This document shows positions 26,919-39,062 of a stretch of 64,000 nt of DNA, in pieces (within the stretch, counting starts at the first letter, position 1; each line of letters begins with the position of its first letter). Under the pieces are notes generated by a model, which saw only the letters and a program-made list of their open reading frames with translations, was not told where the DNA came from and did no database searches. The stretch is taken from assembly GCA_029961685.1 (NCBI GenBank), contig JARWKL010000008.1, positions 20,741,981 to 20,805,980 on the forward strand, written 5' to 3'. Position numbers and translations under genes: made by a program. The DNA comes from Aristolochia californica (Eukaryota > Streptophyta > Magnoliopsida > Piperales > Aristolochiaceae).

Positions 26919-26941
26919 GATCATAACATGTTAAAGATGCA
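26919..26941. repeat. Collapsed dyad, copy 3
   Basis: The sequence reads CATAACATGTTAAAGATG with a single palindrome. This is the third inherited copy of the 32-bp collapse in the c'-f dimer series. Confidence 0.85.
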
Positions 26942-27584
26942 AATGCGCTATGGATCCAAACCTTTTAAAGTGAACAACAAATGCTCATTAAATTCTCTAG
27001 TGAACGTGTTGTGGGATATTTACTTGAGTCAAACAAGCCATTATATTGTCTATTTACAAAATGCTCTCCTAACAATCACAAATGATTTGTAAAGTGATTT
27101 ATCGGTCAATCATGTATAATGGGCTATGTCATTGTAAAAAATGATTTATGGATTAAGAGTGAACACTCAGATAAAAATTCCCTGCCTCCCCTTTTTCTCG
27201 ATCATTGCAAAACCGAATATATTAAAACTAAAAGAGTTTGCAGTACCTAAAATTTACAAAGGCATTTTGGAATTATCTCTCCTTACATTTGTGCATTTCC
27301 ATTCCATTTTAGATGTACACTTTTTTCTTAAATAAAAACTTTGAGTTTTCAATTTCTGATTCTCTCGTAAACAAGAAGATAAAGGCAAATAGATCACAAC
27401 GAAAAGAAAATTTTAGAGTTTATGAATGGAAAAAATTAAATCCAATAACAAATGTAAGTAAAGAAAATTTATTCACACACCACAAACAAACACAAAAGTT
27501 TTGTTGTCCAAGATTGGGAAATTCCAATAGTTCAACCCTAATGGCTTGTAATTTTATATGAAAGATATTTCTAACTGATTCTAA

Positions 27585-30368
27585 CAAGTTTTAAATATAG
27601 AAAAGCATGCTTGAAACATGTTAAAGATGCAAATGCCCTACGGATCCAAACATTTTAAAGCGAACAACAAATGCTCATTAAATTCTTAAGTGAACGTGCG
27701 TCAAACATTCCATTATTTTTCTCATTTAAAAAAAGCTGACCTAACAACATGGATGATTTGTAAAATGATTTATCGGTGAATCATGTGTAATGGGCTATGT
27801 TTTAGAAAGAAATGACTTATGGATTGGGAGTCAACACTCAGGTAAAAATCCCCCGCCTACCTCTTTTCCTGATTATTGCAAAATCTATTTTTTAAAATGA
27901 AAAGATTTTGCAGTGCCATAAAGTTACAAAAAAAATTAGGAGTTATCTCTTCTTCATTTGAGTTTTTCCATTCCAATTTAGATGTACACTTTTTTCTTAA
28001 ATCAAAACTTTGAGTTTTCACTTTCCGATTCTCTCGTAAACAATAAGATGAAGGCAAATAGATCAATTCAAAATGAAAATTTTAGAGTTTATGTATGGAA
28101 AAAATTAAAAACAATAAGAAATGTATGTAAAGAAAATTTATTCACACACGACAAATGAACACAAAATTTTTGTTCTCCAAGTTTTGGAAATTCCACTAGT
28201 TCAACCGTAATGGCTTGGAATTTGATAAGAAAGAGATTTCTAATTAATCCTAACATGTTTTAAATATGGATATAGATGCATGAAACATGTTAAAGACGTA
28301 AATGCCCTATGGATCCAAACCTTTTAAAGTGAAAAATAAATGCTCATTAAATTCTCACGTGAACGTTGGCTGGGGTATTTACCGAAGCCAAACTATCCAT
28401 TATTTTGCGCATTTAAATAAAGGTAACCTAACAATCACAGATGATTCATAAAGTAATTTATTGGTTAATCATGCGTAACAGGCTATGTTTAAGTAAGAAA
28501 TGACTTATGGATTGGGAGTCAACACTCAGTTAAAAATCCCCTGCCTCCTCTTTTTCCCAATCATTGCAAAACCTAAGATATAAAAACTGAAAGAGTTTGC
28601 AGTCCCTAAAAGTTACAAAGACTTTTTAAAATTATCTCTCTCTACATTTTTGCATTTCCATACCATTTTAGATGTACACGTTTTTTTTAAATCAAAACTT
28701 TAAGTTTTCACTTTTTGATTATCTCGTAAACAAGAAGATAAAGGCAAAAACATCATACCAAAATGAAAATTTTAGAGTTTATTTATGGAAAAAATAAAAA
28801 ACAATTACGAAAGTAACTAAAGAAAATTTATTCACACACCTGAAACGAGCACAAAAGTTTGGTTGTCCAAGTTTGAGAAATTCCATTAGATACCCCATAG
28901 TGGCTTGGAATTTGATAAGAAAGAGATTTCTAATTGATCCTAACATGTTTTAAATATCGATATGCATGTTTGAAACATGTTAAAGATGCAAATGCCCAAT
29001 GGATCCAAACATTTTAAAGAGAACAAATGCTCATTAAATTCTCTAGTGAACGTAATGTGGGATATTTACCTGAGTCAAACAAGCTATTATTTTGCCCATT
29101 TACAAAATGTTCACCAAACAATCACAAATGATTTTTAAAATGATTTATCAGTCAATCATTATAACGGGCTATGTTTTTGTAAGAAATGACTTATGGATTG
29201 GGAGTCAACACTCAGATAAAAATCCTCCGCCTCCCCCTTTTCTCGATCATTGCAAAACCGAATATCTAAAAACTAAAAGAGTTTGCAGTCCCTAAAAGTT
29301 ACAAAGACATTTTGGAATTATCTCCCTACATTTGTGCTTTTCCATTCCATTTTAGATGTACACTTTTTTCTTAAATCAAAACTTTGAGTTTTCAATTTTT
29401 GATTCTCCAATAAACAAGAAGATAAAGGCAAATAGATTTGAACAAAAAGAAAATTTTAGAGTTTATGAATGGAAAAAATTAAATCCAATAACAAATGTAA
29501 GTACAGAAAATTTATTCACACACCACAAACGAACACAATAGTTTTGTTGTCCAAGATTGGGAAATTCCATTAGTTCAACCCTAATGGCTTGGAATTTTAT
29601 AAGAAAGAGATTTCTAACTGATCCTAACAAGTTTTAAATGTGGATATGCATGCTTGAAACATGTTAAAGATGAAAATGCCCTATGGATCCAAACATTTTA
29701 AAGCGAACAACAAATGCTCATTAAATTCTCAAGTGAACGTGCGGTGGAATATTTATCCGATTCAAACAAGCCATTATTTTGCCCAATTAAAAAAAGCTGA
29801 CCTAACAATCATGGAAGATTTGTAAAGTGATTTATCGGTCAATCATGCGTAATGGGCTATGTTTTAGTAAGAAATGACAAATGGATTAGGAGTCAATACT
29901 CAGGTAAAAATCCCCGCCTCCCCCTTTTCCCGATCATTGCAAAACCTTTTATTAAAAAATTAAAAAATTTTGCAGTCCCTAAAAGTTACGAAGATTTTTT
30001 GGAGTTATCTCTCTCTACATTTGAGTTTTTCCATTCCAATTTAGATGTACACTTTTTTCTTAAATCAAAACTTTGAGTTTTCACTTTTCGATTCTCTCGT
30101 AAACAATAAGATGAAGGGAAATAGAACACAACAAAATGAAAATTTTAGAGTTTATGTATGGAAAAAATTAAAAACAATAAGAAATGTATGTAAAAAAATT
30201 TATTCACACACCATAAACGAACACAAAATTTTTGTTGTCCAAGTTTGGGAACCCTAAAGGATTAAATTTTTAAAATTTTTAAAATTTTTGGGAACACAAA
30301 ATTTATTCCACTAGTTCAACCCTAAAGGCTTGGAATTTGATAAGAAAGAGATTTCTAACTGATCCTAA
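27585..30368. repeat. Four-monomer run g-c'-f-g at the end of the left domain
   Basis: The units start at 27585 (g: ACATGGATGATTTG near 27748, lacking about 10 bp after GAACGTGCG), 28254 (c': CATACCATTTTAG near 28659 and TACCCCATAGTGG near 28890, dyad intact at 28944), 28944 (f: AAAAAGAAAATTTT near 29444 and arm AACAAGTTTT at 29626) and 29628 (g: CATGGAAGATTTG near 29810). Lengths are 669, 690, 684 and 741. The last is lengthened by the AT-rich insertion at about 30251. Confidence 0.65.
30251..30304. repeat. About 53-bp AT-rich filler insertion inside a monomer
   Basis: Where other monomers read AAGTTTGGGAAATTCCACTAG, this one reads AAGTTTGGGA, then ACCCTAAAGGATT, three offset copies of an AAATTTTTA motif, then GGGAACACAAAATTTATTCC, then ACTAG. 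The ends copy nearby text (ACCCTAAAGG lies downstream in many units, GAACACAAAATTT lies just upstream). This looks like filler synthesised by template switching during break repair rather than a transposon. It gives the largest landmark spacing of any unit, 741 bp. Confidence 0.8.
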
Positions 30369-32305
30369 CTTGGTTTAAATATGGATATATAGGCTTGAGA
30401 CATGTTAAAGATACAAATTCCCTATGGATCCAAACCTTTTAAAGAGGAAAGTAAATGCTCATTAATTTCTCAAGTGAACGCGCAGTGGGATATTTACCTG
30501 AGTCAAACAAGCCATTATTTTGCCCAGTTACAAAAAGCTGAAGTACCAATCACAGATGATTTTTAAAATGATTGATCTGTCAATCATGCACAATGGGCTA
30601 TGTTTTTGAAAGAAATGACTTATGGATTGGGAGTCAACACTACGTTAAAAATCCCCGTCCTCCCCCTTTTCCCAATCATCGCAAAACCTAATATACAAAA
30701 AAAAAGTTTGCAATCCCTAAAAGTTACAGAGACTTTTTGGAATTATCTCTCTCTACATATGTGCATTTCCATTCCATTTTAGATGTATTGTTTTTTCTTA
30801 AATCAAAACTTTGAGTTTTCACTTTCAGATTCTCTTGTAAACAGAAAGATAAAGGCAAATATATCATAACAAAATGAAAATTTTAGAGTTTATGTATGGA
30901 AAAAATTAAAAGAAATACAAACGTCAGCAAAGAAAATTTATTCACACTCCACAAACAAACACAAAAGTTTTGTTGTCAATGTTTAGGAAGTTCCACTAGT
31001 TCAACCCTAATGGCATAGAATTTAATAAGAAAGAAATTTCTAATTGATCCTGACATGTTTTAAATATGGATATGCGTGGTTGAAACATTTTAAAGATGCA
31101 AATGCCCTATGGATCCAAACCTTTTAAAGTGAACAAAAAATGTTCATTAAATTCTCAAGTACGTACAATGAAATATTTACCAGTGTCAAACAAGCCATTA
31201 TTTTGCTCAGTTTCAAAAAGCTGACCTAACAATCACAAAGGATTTGTAAAGTGATTTATTGGTCAATCATGAGAAACATGCTATGTTTTTGTAAGAAAAG
31301 ACTTATGGATTGGGTGTCTACACTCAGTTAAAAATCCCCCGTCTCCGCCTTTTATCAAACTTCGCAAAACCAAATATATAAAAACTAAAAGAGTTTGCAA
31401 TCCCTTAAAGTTACAGAGACTTTTAGAAATTATCTCTCTCTAAATTTGTGCATTTCCATTCCATTTTAGATGTACATTTTTTTCTTAAATCAAAACTTTG
31501 AGTATTCACTTTACGATTCTCTTGTAAACACTCGTAAACTAGAAGAAAAAGGCAAATAGATCACAACAAAATGAAAATTTTAGAGTTTGTGTATGGAAAC
31601 TTCTAATTGATCCTAACTTGTTTTAAATATGGATATGCCTGGTTAAAACATATTAAAGATTCAAATGCCCTATGGATCCAAACCTTTGTTAGGAAACAAC
31701 AAATGCTCATTAAATTCTCTAGTGAACGTGCGGTGGGATATTTACCCGAGTCAAACTAGCATATATTTTTCCCATTTACTAAAAATTGACCTAACCATCA
31801 CAGATGATTTGTAAAGTGATTTATCGGTCAATCATGCATAACGGGCTACGTTTTTAAAAGAAATGACTTATGCATTGGGAGTCAACACATAGTTAAAAAT
31901 CCCCTACCTCGCCCTTTTTCCGATCATTACAAAACCTAATATATAAAAACTAAAAGAGTTTGCAATCCCTAAAAGTTAAAGAGACTTTTTGGAATTATCT
32001 CTCTCTACTTTTAGGCATTTCCATTCCATTTTAGTTGTACACTTTTTTTCTTAAATCAAAACTTTGAGTTTTCATTTCTGATTCTCTCGTAAACAAGAAG
32101 ATAAAGGCAAATAGATCACAACAAAATGAAAATTTTAGATTTTATATATGGAAAAAAATTAAAAAATAAAAAATGTTAGTAAAGAAAATTTATTCACACA
32201 CCACAAATGAACACAAAAGTTTTGTTGTCCAAATTTGGGAAATTCCACTTGTTCAACCCTAATGGCTTAGAATTTGAAAAGAAAGTGACTTCTAATTGAT
32301 CCTAA
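30369..32305. repeat. First three monomers of the right domain
   Basis: The units start at 30369, 31054 and 31617 (685, 563 and 689 bp). GCAATCCC first appears at about 30711 and TAATTGATCC at about 31041. The 563-bp unit lost about 125 bp near 31599, where GTATGGAAA joins CTTCTAATTG, removing the A-tract segment and the ACTAGTTCAACCC segment. It also carries the 10-bp duplication GTAAACACTCGTAAAC at about 31525. Confidence 0.65.
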
Positions 32306-34925
32306 CATGTTTTAAATATGGATATGCATGGTTGAAACATGTTAAAGATGCAAATGCCCTCTAGATCCAAACCTTTTAAACCAAAAAACAAATGTTTATT
32401 AAATTCTCAAGTGAACGTGCGATGTGATATTTGCCTGAGTCAAATAAGCCATTAGTTTGCCCATTTAAAACAATCAGACCTAACAATCACATATGATTTT
32501 TAGAGTGATTTATTGGTCAATCATGCGGAACGAGCTACGTTTTTTTAAGAAATGACTTATGGATTGTGACTCAACACTCAGTTAAAAGTCCCCTGCCTCC
32601 CCTTTTTCCCTATCATCGCAAAACCTAATACATAAAACTAAAAGAGTTTGCAATCCCTAAAATTTAAAGAGACTTTTTGGAATTATCACTTTCTACATTT
32701 TTGCATTTCCATTCCATTTTAGATATACACCTTTTTCTTAAATCAAAACTTTAAGTTTTCACTTTCCGATTCTCTCGTAAACAAGAAGATAAAGGCAAAT
32801 AGATCACAACAAAATCTAAATTTTAGAGTTTATGTATGGAAAAAATTAAAAACAATAACAAATGAAATTAAAGAAAATTTATTCACACACCACAAACAAA
32901 CACAAAAGTTTTTTTGTCCAAGTTTGGGAAATTCCACTAGTTCAACCCTAATGGCTTGGAATTTGAAAAGAAAGAGATTTCTAATTGATCCTCACTTGTT
33001 TTAAATATGGAAATGCATGCTTGAAACATGTTAAAGATGCAAATACCCTATGGAAGCAAACCTTTTAAAGTGAACAACAAATGCTCATTAAATTCTCAAG
33101 TGATCGTGCAGGGGGATATTTTCCAGTGTCAAACAAACCATTATTTTTCCTATTTACAAAAAGCTGACCTTACAATCAAAGATGATTTGTGAAGTGATTT
33201 ATAGGTCAATCATGCGTAACATACTAAGTTTTTGTAAGAAATGACTTATGGATTGGGAGTGTACACTCAATTAAAAATCCCCCTCCTCCCCCTTTTCTCG
33301 ATCATTGCAAAAACTAATATATAAAAACTAAAAGAGTTTGCCATCCCTAAAATTTAGAGAGATTTTTTGGATTTCTCTCTCTCTAAATTTTTGGATTTTT
33401 ATTCCATTTTAGATTTACACTTTTTTCTTAAATCAAAACTTTGATTTTTCACTTTCCGATTTTCTCTTAAACACTCGTAAACAAGAATAAAGGAAAATAG
33501 ATCACAACAAAATAAAAATTTTAGAGTTTATTTATGAAAAAATTTAAAAAAAATAACAAATGTAAGTAAAGAAAATTTGTTCACACAACACAAACGAACA
33601 CTAAAGTTTTGTAGTCGAAGTTTGTGAAATTCCACTACTTCAACCCTAAAGGTTCAGAATTTGATAATAAATAGATTTATAATTGATCCTAACATGTTTT
33701 AAATATGGATATGTATTCTTGAATCATGTTAAAGATGCAAATTCCCTATGGATCTAAACCTTTTAAAGCAAACAACAAATGCTCATTAAATTCTCAAGTG
33801 AACGTGCAGCGGATTATTTACCCGAGTCAAACAAGCCATTATTTCTCCCATTTACAAAAATCTGACATAACAATCACAAATGATTTGTAAAGTGATTTAT
33901 CGGTCAATCTTGCATAACTCGCTATGTTTTTTATAGAAATGACTTATGGATTGGGAGTCAACACATAGTTAAAAATCCCCCGTCTCCCTCTTTTCCGATT
34001 ATTACAAAACATAATATATAAAAACTAAAAGAGTTTGCAATCCCTTAAAGTTAAAGATACTTTTTGGAATTATCACACTCTAAATTTGTGCATTTCCACT
34101 CCACTTTAGATGCACACAATTTTCTTAAATCAAAACTTTGAGTTTTCACTTTCTAATTCTCTCGTAAACAAGAAGATAAAGGCTAATAGATCACAACAAA
34201 ATGAAAATTTTAGAGTTTATGAATGTAAAATATTAAAAAAAATAACAAATGTTAGTAAAGAAAATGTTGAAACATGTTAAAGATATAAATGCCCTGTGGA
34301 TCCAAACCTTTTAAAGGGAACAAAAAATGATCATTACATTCTCAAGTGAATGTGCGGTGGGATATTTATCGGAGTCAAACAAGCCATTATTTTGCATATT
34401 CACAAAAACCTGACCTAACAATCACACATGATTTCTAAAGTGATTTATCGGTCATGCGTAACTGGCTATGTTTTATTAAGAAATGACTTGTTGATTGGGA
34501 GCCAACACTCAATTAAAAATCCCCCGCCTCCCCCTTTTCCCAATCATCTCAAAACCTACAATATAAAAAATAAAAGAGTTTGCAATCCCTAAAAGTTACA
34601 GAGACTTTTTAAAATTATCTCTCTCTACATTTTTTCATTTCCATTCCATTTTAGATGTACACTGTTTTCTTAAATCAAAACTTTGAGTTTCCACTTTCTG
34701 ATTCTCTTGTAAACAAGAAGATAAAGGCAAAGAGATCACAACAAAATGAAAATTTTCTAGTTTATGTATGGAAAACATTAAAAAAAAAACAATAGTTAGT
34801 AAATAAAATTTATTCACACACTACGAACGAACACAAAATTTTTGTTGTCCAAGTTTGGGAAATTCCACAAGTTCAACCCTAATGACTTAGAATTTGATAA
34901 GAAAGAGACTTTTAATTGATCCTAA
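32306..34925. repeat. Q-R-S-P tetramer, copy 1
   Basis: Units are named by the dyad that starts them. Q is at 32306 (GACTTCTAATTGATCC before it, ACCAAAAAACAAATG after it). R is at 32995 (CCTCACTTG, TATGGAAGCAAACC, GTGATCGTGCAG, GTGTCAAACAAACC). S is at 33693 (CTACTTCAACCC before it, AAATTCCCTATGG and GACATAACAATCACAAATG after it). P is at about 34241 (GATATAAATGCCC, AGGGAACA, ATGATCATT). The P unit's first dyad arm and the preceding 140 bp are deleted: GTAAAGAAAAT joins GTTGAAACATG at about 34266. This tetramer is older and more diverged than copy 2. Confidence 0.7.
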
Positions 34926-36301
34926 CATGTTTTAAATATGGATACGCATGGTTCAAACATGTTAAAGATGCAAATGCCCTATGGATCCAAACCTTTTAAA
35001 CCAAAAAAAAAAGTTCATTAAATTCTCAAGTGAACGTGAGGGGTAATATTTGCCCGAGTCAAACAAGCCATTATTTTGCCCATTTACAAAAATCTGACAT
35101 AACAATCACAAATGATTTGTAAAGTGATTTATCGATCAATCTTGCATAACTGACTATGTTTTTTTATAGAAATGACTTATGGATCGGGAGTCAACACATA
35201 GTTAAAAATCCCCTGCCTCCCTCTTTTCCCGATTATTACAAAATATAATAAATAAAAACTAAAAGTGTTTGCAATCCCTTAAATTTAAAGAGACTTTTTG
35301 GAATTATCTCTCTCTAAATTTGTGCATTTCCACTCCACTTTAGATGTACACAATTTACTTAAATCCAAACTTTGAGTTTTCACTTTCTAATTCTCTCGTA
35401 AACAAGAAGATATAAAGGCTAATAGATCACAACAAAATGAAAATTTTAGAGTTAATGAATGTAAAATATTAAAAAAAATAACAAATGTTAATAAAGAAAA
35501 TTTATTCACACACCTCAAACGAACACAAAAGTTTTGTTGTCCAAGTTTGGGAAATTCCTCTAGTTCAACCCTATTGGCTTAGAATTTGATAAGAAAGAGA
35601 TTCCCTATTTGATCCTAACATGTTTTAAATATGGATATGCATGGTTGAAACATGTTAAAGATATAAATGCCCTATGGATCCAAACCTTTTAAAGGGAACA
35701 ACAAATGATCATTAAATTCTCAAGTGAACGTGCGGTGGGATATTTACCGGAGTCAAACAAGCCATTAGTTTGCATATTCACAAAAACCTGACCAAACAAT
35801 CACACATGATTTGTAAAGTGATTTATTGGTCATGTGTAACGGGCTATGTTTTATTAAGAAATGACTTATGGATTGGGAGTCAACATTCAGTTAAAAATTC
35901 CCTGCCACCCCCTTTTCCCAATCATCGCAAAACCTACTATATAAAAAATAAAAGAGTTTGCAATCCCTAAAAGTTACAGAGACTTTTTGAAATTATCTCT
36001 CTCTACATTTTTTCATTTCCATTCCATTTTAGATGTACACTATTTTCTTCAATCAAAACTTTGAGTTTCCACTTTCTGATTCTCTTGTAAACAAGAAGAT
36101 AAAGGCAAAGAGATCACAACAAAATGAAAATTTTTTAGTTTTGTATGGAAAACATTAAAAAAAAACAATAGTTAGTAAATAAAATTTATTCACACACTAC
36201 AAACGAACACAAAAGTTTTGTTGTCCAAGTTTGGGAAATTCCACAAGTTCAACCCTAATGACTTAGAATTTGATAAGAAAGAGACTTCTAATTGATCCTA
36301 A
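34926..36301. repeat. Q/S chimera plus P (shortened dimer of the Q-R-S-P series)
   Basis: Unit 34926 begins as Q (TACGCATGGTTCAAAC, ACCAAAAAAAAAAG) but from about 35090 reads as S (TCTGACATAACAATCAC, CATAGTTAAAAATCCC, CCCTTAAATTTAAAGAGAC). It is followed directly by P at 35619 (TTCCCTATTTGATCC, GATATAAATGCCC, AGGGAACAACAAATGATC). R and half of S are missing, which implies an unequal exchange between about 35040 and 35095. The P-to-Q segment at 34450-34900 is repeated at 35830-36280, 1376-1379 bp later. Confidence 0.7.
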
Positions 36302-39062
36302 CATGTTTTAAATATGGATATGCATGGTTGAAACATGTTAAGGATGCAAATGCCCTATGGATCCAAACCTTTTAAACGAAAAAAAAATGTTCATTAAATT
36401 CTCAGTGAACGTGCGGTGTGATATTTGCCCGAGTCAAACAAGCCATTATTTTGCCCATTTACAAAAACTGGACCTAACAATCAGACATATTTTGTAAAGT
36501 GATTTATTTGTCAATCATGCGGAATGGGCTATGTTTTTGTAAGAAATGACTTATGGATTATGGCTCAACACTCAGTTAAAAGTCCCCTGCCTCCCCCTTT
36601 TCCCTATCATCGCAAAACCAAATACATAAAACTAAAAGAGTTTGCAATCCCTAAAATTTACAGAAACTTTTTGGAATTATCACTTTCTACATTTTTGCAT
36701 TTCCATTTCATTTTAGATATACACCTTTTTCTTAAATCAAAACTTTAAGTTTTCACTTTCCGATTCTCTCGTAAACAAGAAGATAAAGACAAATAGATCA
36801 CAACAAAATGTAAATTTTAGAGTTTATGTACGGAAAATAATTAAAAACAATAACAAATGAAATTAAAGAAAATTTATTCACACACCACAAATGAACACAA
36901 AATTTTTGTTGTCCAAGTTTGGGAAATTCCACTAGTTCAACCCTAATGGCTTGGAATTTGAAAAGAAAGAGATTTCTAATTGATCCTCACTTTTTTTTAA
37001 AAATGGAAATGCATGCTTGAAACATGTTAAAGGTGGAAATGCCCTATGGAAGCAAACCTTTTAAAGCGAACAACTAATGTTCATTAAATTCTCAAGTGAT
37101 CGTGCAGTGGGATATTTACCCGTGTCAAACAAACCATTATTTTTCCCATTTACAAAAAGTTGACCCAAGAATCAAAGATGATTTGTAAAGTGATTTATCG
37201 GTCAATCATGTGTAACAGACTATGTTTTTGTAAGATATGACTTATGGATTGGGAGTCTACACTCAGTTAAAAATCTCCTGCCACCCCTGTTCTCGATCAT
37301 TGCAAAACTTAATATATAAAAACTAAAAGAGTTTGCAATCCCTTAAAGTTACAAAGATTTTTTAGAATTTTCTCTTTCTACATTTGTGCATTTTCATTCC
37401 ATTTTAGATATACACTTTTTTCTTAAATATAAACTTTGAGTTTTCACTTTCTGATTTTCTCTTAAACACTACTAAACAAGAAGATAAAGGAAAATCGATC
37501 ACAAAAAAATGAAAATTTTAGAGTTTATGATGGAAAAAGTAAAAAACAATAACAAATATAAGTAAAGAAAATTTATTCACACACCACAAACGAACACAAA
37601 AGTTTTGTAGTCCAAGTTTGCGAAATTCCACTACTTCAACCCTAATGGCTCGGAATTTGATAAGAAATAAATTTGTAATTGATCTAACAAATTTTAAATA
37701 TAGATATGCATGCTTGAAACAAGTTAAAGATGAAAATTCCCTATGGATCCAAACCTTTTAAAGCAAACAACAAATGCTCATTCAATTCTCAAGTGAACGT
37801 GCGGTGGGATATTTACCCGAATCAAACAACCCATTATTTTTCCCATTTAAAAAGCTGACATAACAATCACAAATGATTTGTAATGTTATTTATTGGTCAA
37901 TCATGCATAACTGGCTATGTTTTTGGGAAAAAATGAATTATGGATTGGGAGTCAACACATAGTTAAAATCCCCGGCCTCCCCCTTTTCAAGATCATTACA
38001 AAACCTAATATATAAAAGCTAAAATAGTTTGAAATCCCTTAAAGTTAAAGAGACTTTTTGGAATTATCTCTCTTTAAATTTGTGTATTTCCACTCCACTT
38101 TAGATGTACACTATTTTCATAAATCGAAACTTTGAGTTTTCACTTTCTAATTCTCTCGTAACTAAGAAGATTAAGGCTCATAGATCACAACAAAATGAAA
38201 ATTTTAGAGTTTATGAATGTAAAATATTAAAAAAAATAACAAATGTTAGTAAAGAAAATATATTCACACACCTCAAATGAACACAAAAGTTTTGTAGTCC
38301 AAGTTTGGGAAATTCCTCTAATTCAACCCGAATGGATTAGAATTTGATAAGAAAGAGATTCCCTTTTTTATCCTAACATGTTTTAAATATGGATATGTAT
38401 GGTTGAAGCATGTTAAAGATATAAATGCCCTATGGATCCAAACCTTTTAAAGGGAACAACAAATGATTATTAAATTCTCAAGTGCACATGCGGTAGGATA
38501 TTTACCAGAATGAAACAAGCCATTATTTTGCACATTCACAAAAACCTGACCTAACACTGAACATGATTTTTAAAGTGATTTATCGGTCATGCGTAGCGGG
38601 CTATGTTTTATTAAGAAATGACTTATGGATTGGGAGTTAACACTCAGTTAAAAATCCCCCACCTCCCCCTTTTCCCAATCATCGCAAAACCTATTATATA
38701 AAAAATAAAAGAGTTTGCAATCCCTAAAAGTTACAAAGACTTTTTGGAATTATCTCTCTTTATATCTTTTCATTTCCATTTTTATTTTAGATGTACACTA
38801 TTTTCTTAAATCAAAACTTTGAGATTCCACTTTCTGATACTCTTGTAAACAAGAAGATAAAGGCAAATAGATCACAACAAAATGAAAATTTTTGAATTTA
38901 TGTATGGAAAACATTAAAAACAATAACAATTTTTAGTAAAGAAAATTTATTCACACACCACAAACAAACACCTAAGTTTTGTTGTCCAAGTTTGGGAAAT
39001 TCCTGAAGTTCAACCATAAGGACTTAGAATTTGATAAGAAAGAGACTTCTAATTGATCCTAA
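36302..39062. repeat. Q-R-S-P tetramer, copy 2 (2761 bp, best preserved)
   Basis: Q is at 36302, R at 36990 (TATGGAAGCAAACC, GTGATCGTGCAG and GTGTCAAACAAACC, as in copy 1), S at 37688 (GGCTCGGAATTTG before it, AAATTCCCTATGG and GACATAACAATCACAAATG after it) and P at 38377 (TCCCTTTTTTATCC, GATATAAATGCCC, AGGGAACAACAAATG, CACATTCACAAAAACC). Spacings are 688, 698, 689 and 686. The 698 comes from the 10-bp duplication (TTAAACACTACTAAAC near 37462). This is the reference copy for the right-domain tetramer. Confidence 0.75.

Larger units (their letters stand above)
23617..27584. repeat. Dimeric higher-order repeat (c'-f), three copies
   Basis: Pairs start at 23617, 24956 and 26237, with partners at 24298, 25646 and 26927. 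The c' half carries CATACCATTTTA, AACAGTAACGAAAGTAACTA and TAACCCCATAATGG and ends in a collapsed dyad. The f half carries GATTAAGAGTGAACACTCAG, AAAGAAAATTTTAG, ATTAAATCCAATAAC and arm AACAAGTTTT. GAACGTTGGC recurs just after the f dyad at about 23722, 25061 and 26343. Repeat lengths are 1339 and 1281 bp, the second shortened by about 67 bp. Copies 2 and 3 are especially alike. A related c'-f pair lies at 28254-29627. Confidence 0.8.
1..30650. repeat. Left domain of the array (types d, e, z, b, c, f, g)
   Basis: Most monomers here read CTAACTGATCC just before the dyad, TGCATGCTTGAAAC inside it, and GTTTGCAGTCCC after the TATA-like motif. Seven monomer types can be told apart. b has TTCATTTTTTTC and AAAAAATGATAATTT. 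c has CATTCTAGATCTACAT and TACCCCATAATGG. d has a 44-bp deletion before AGTTTTGTTG. e has CATTCTCTTTTAG and often AACATCAAATTCTC. f has AGACATTTTGG, AAAAAGAAAATTTT and a dyad arm AACAAGTTTT. g has CATGGATGATTTG and GTTTTAGTAAG. z has CCTAAAATCC and TTCTTCAATC. Their order is non-random. The right edge is placed where GCAGTCCC gives way to GCAATCCC, and the transition is not razor sharp. Confidence 0.7.

Noticed and set aside
20651..30257. Recurring plus-strand frames with FFLNQNFEFS and VNKKIKANRSQ
   Set aside because: These are translations of the T-rich and A-tract segments of the monomer. Most copies are interrupted, composition is low-complexity, and small indels break the frame freely, so there is no sign of coding constraint.
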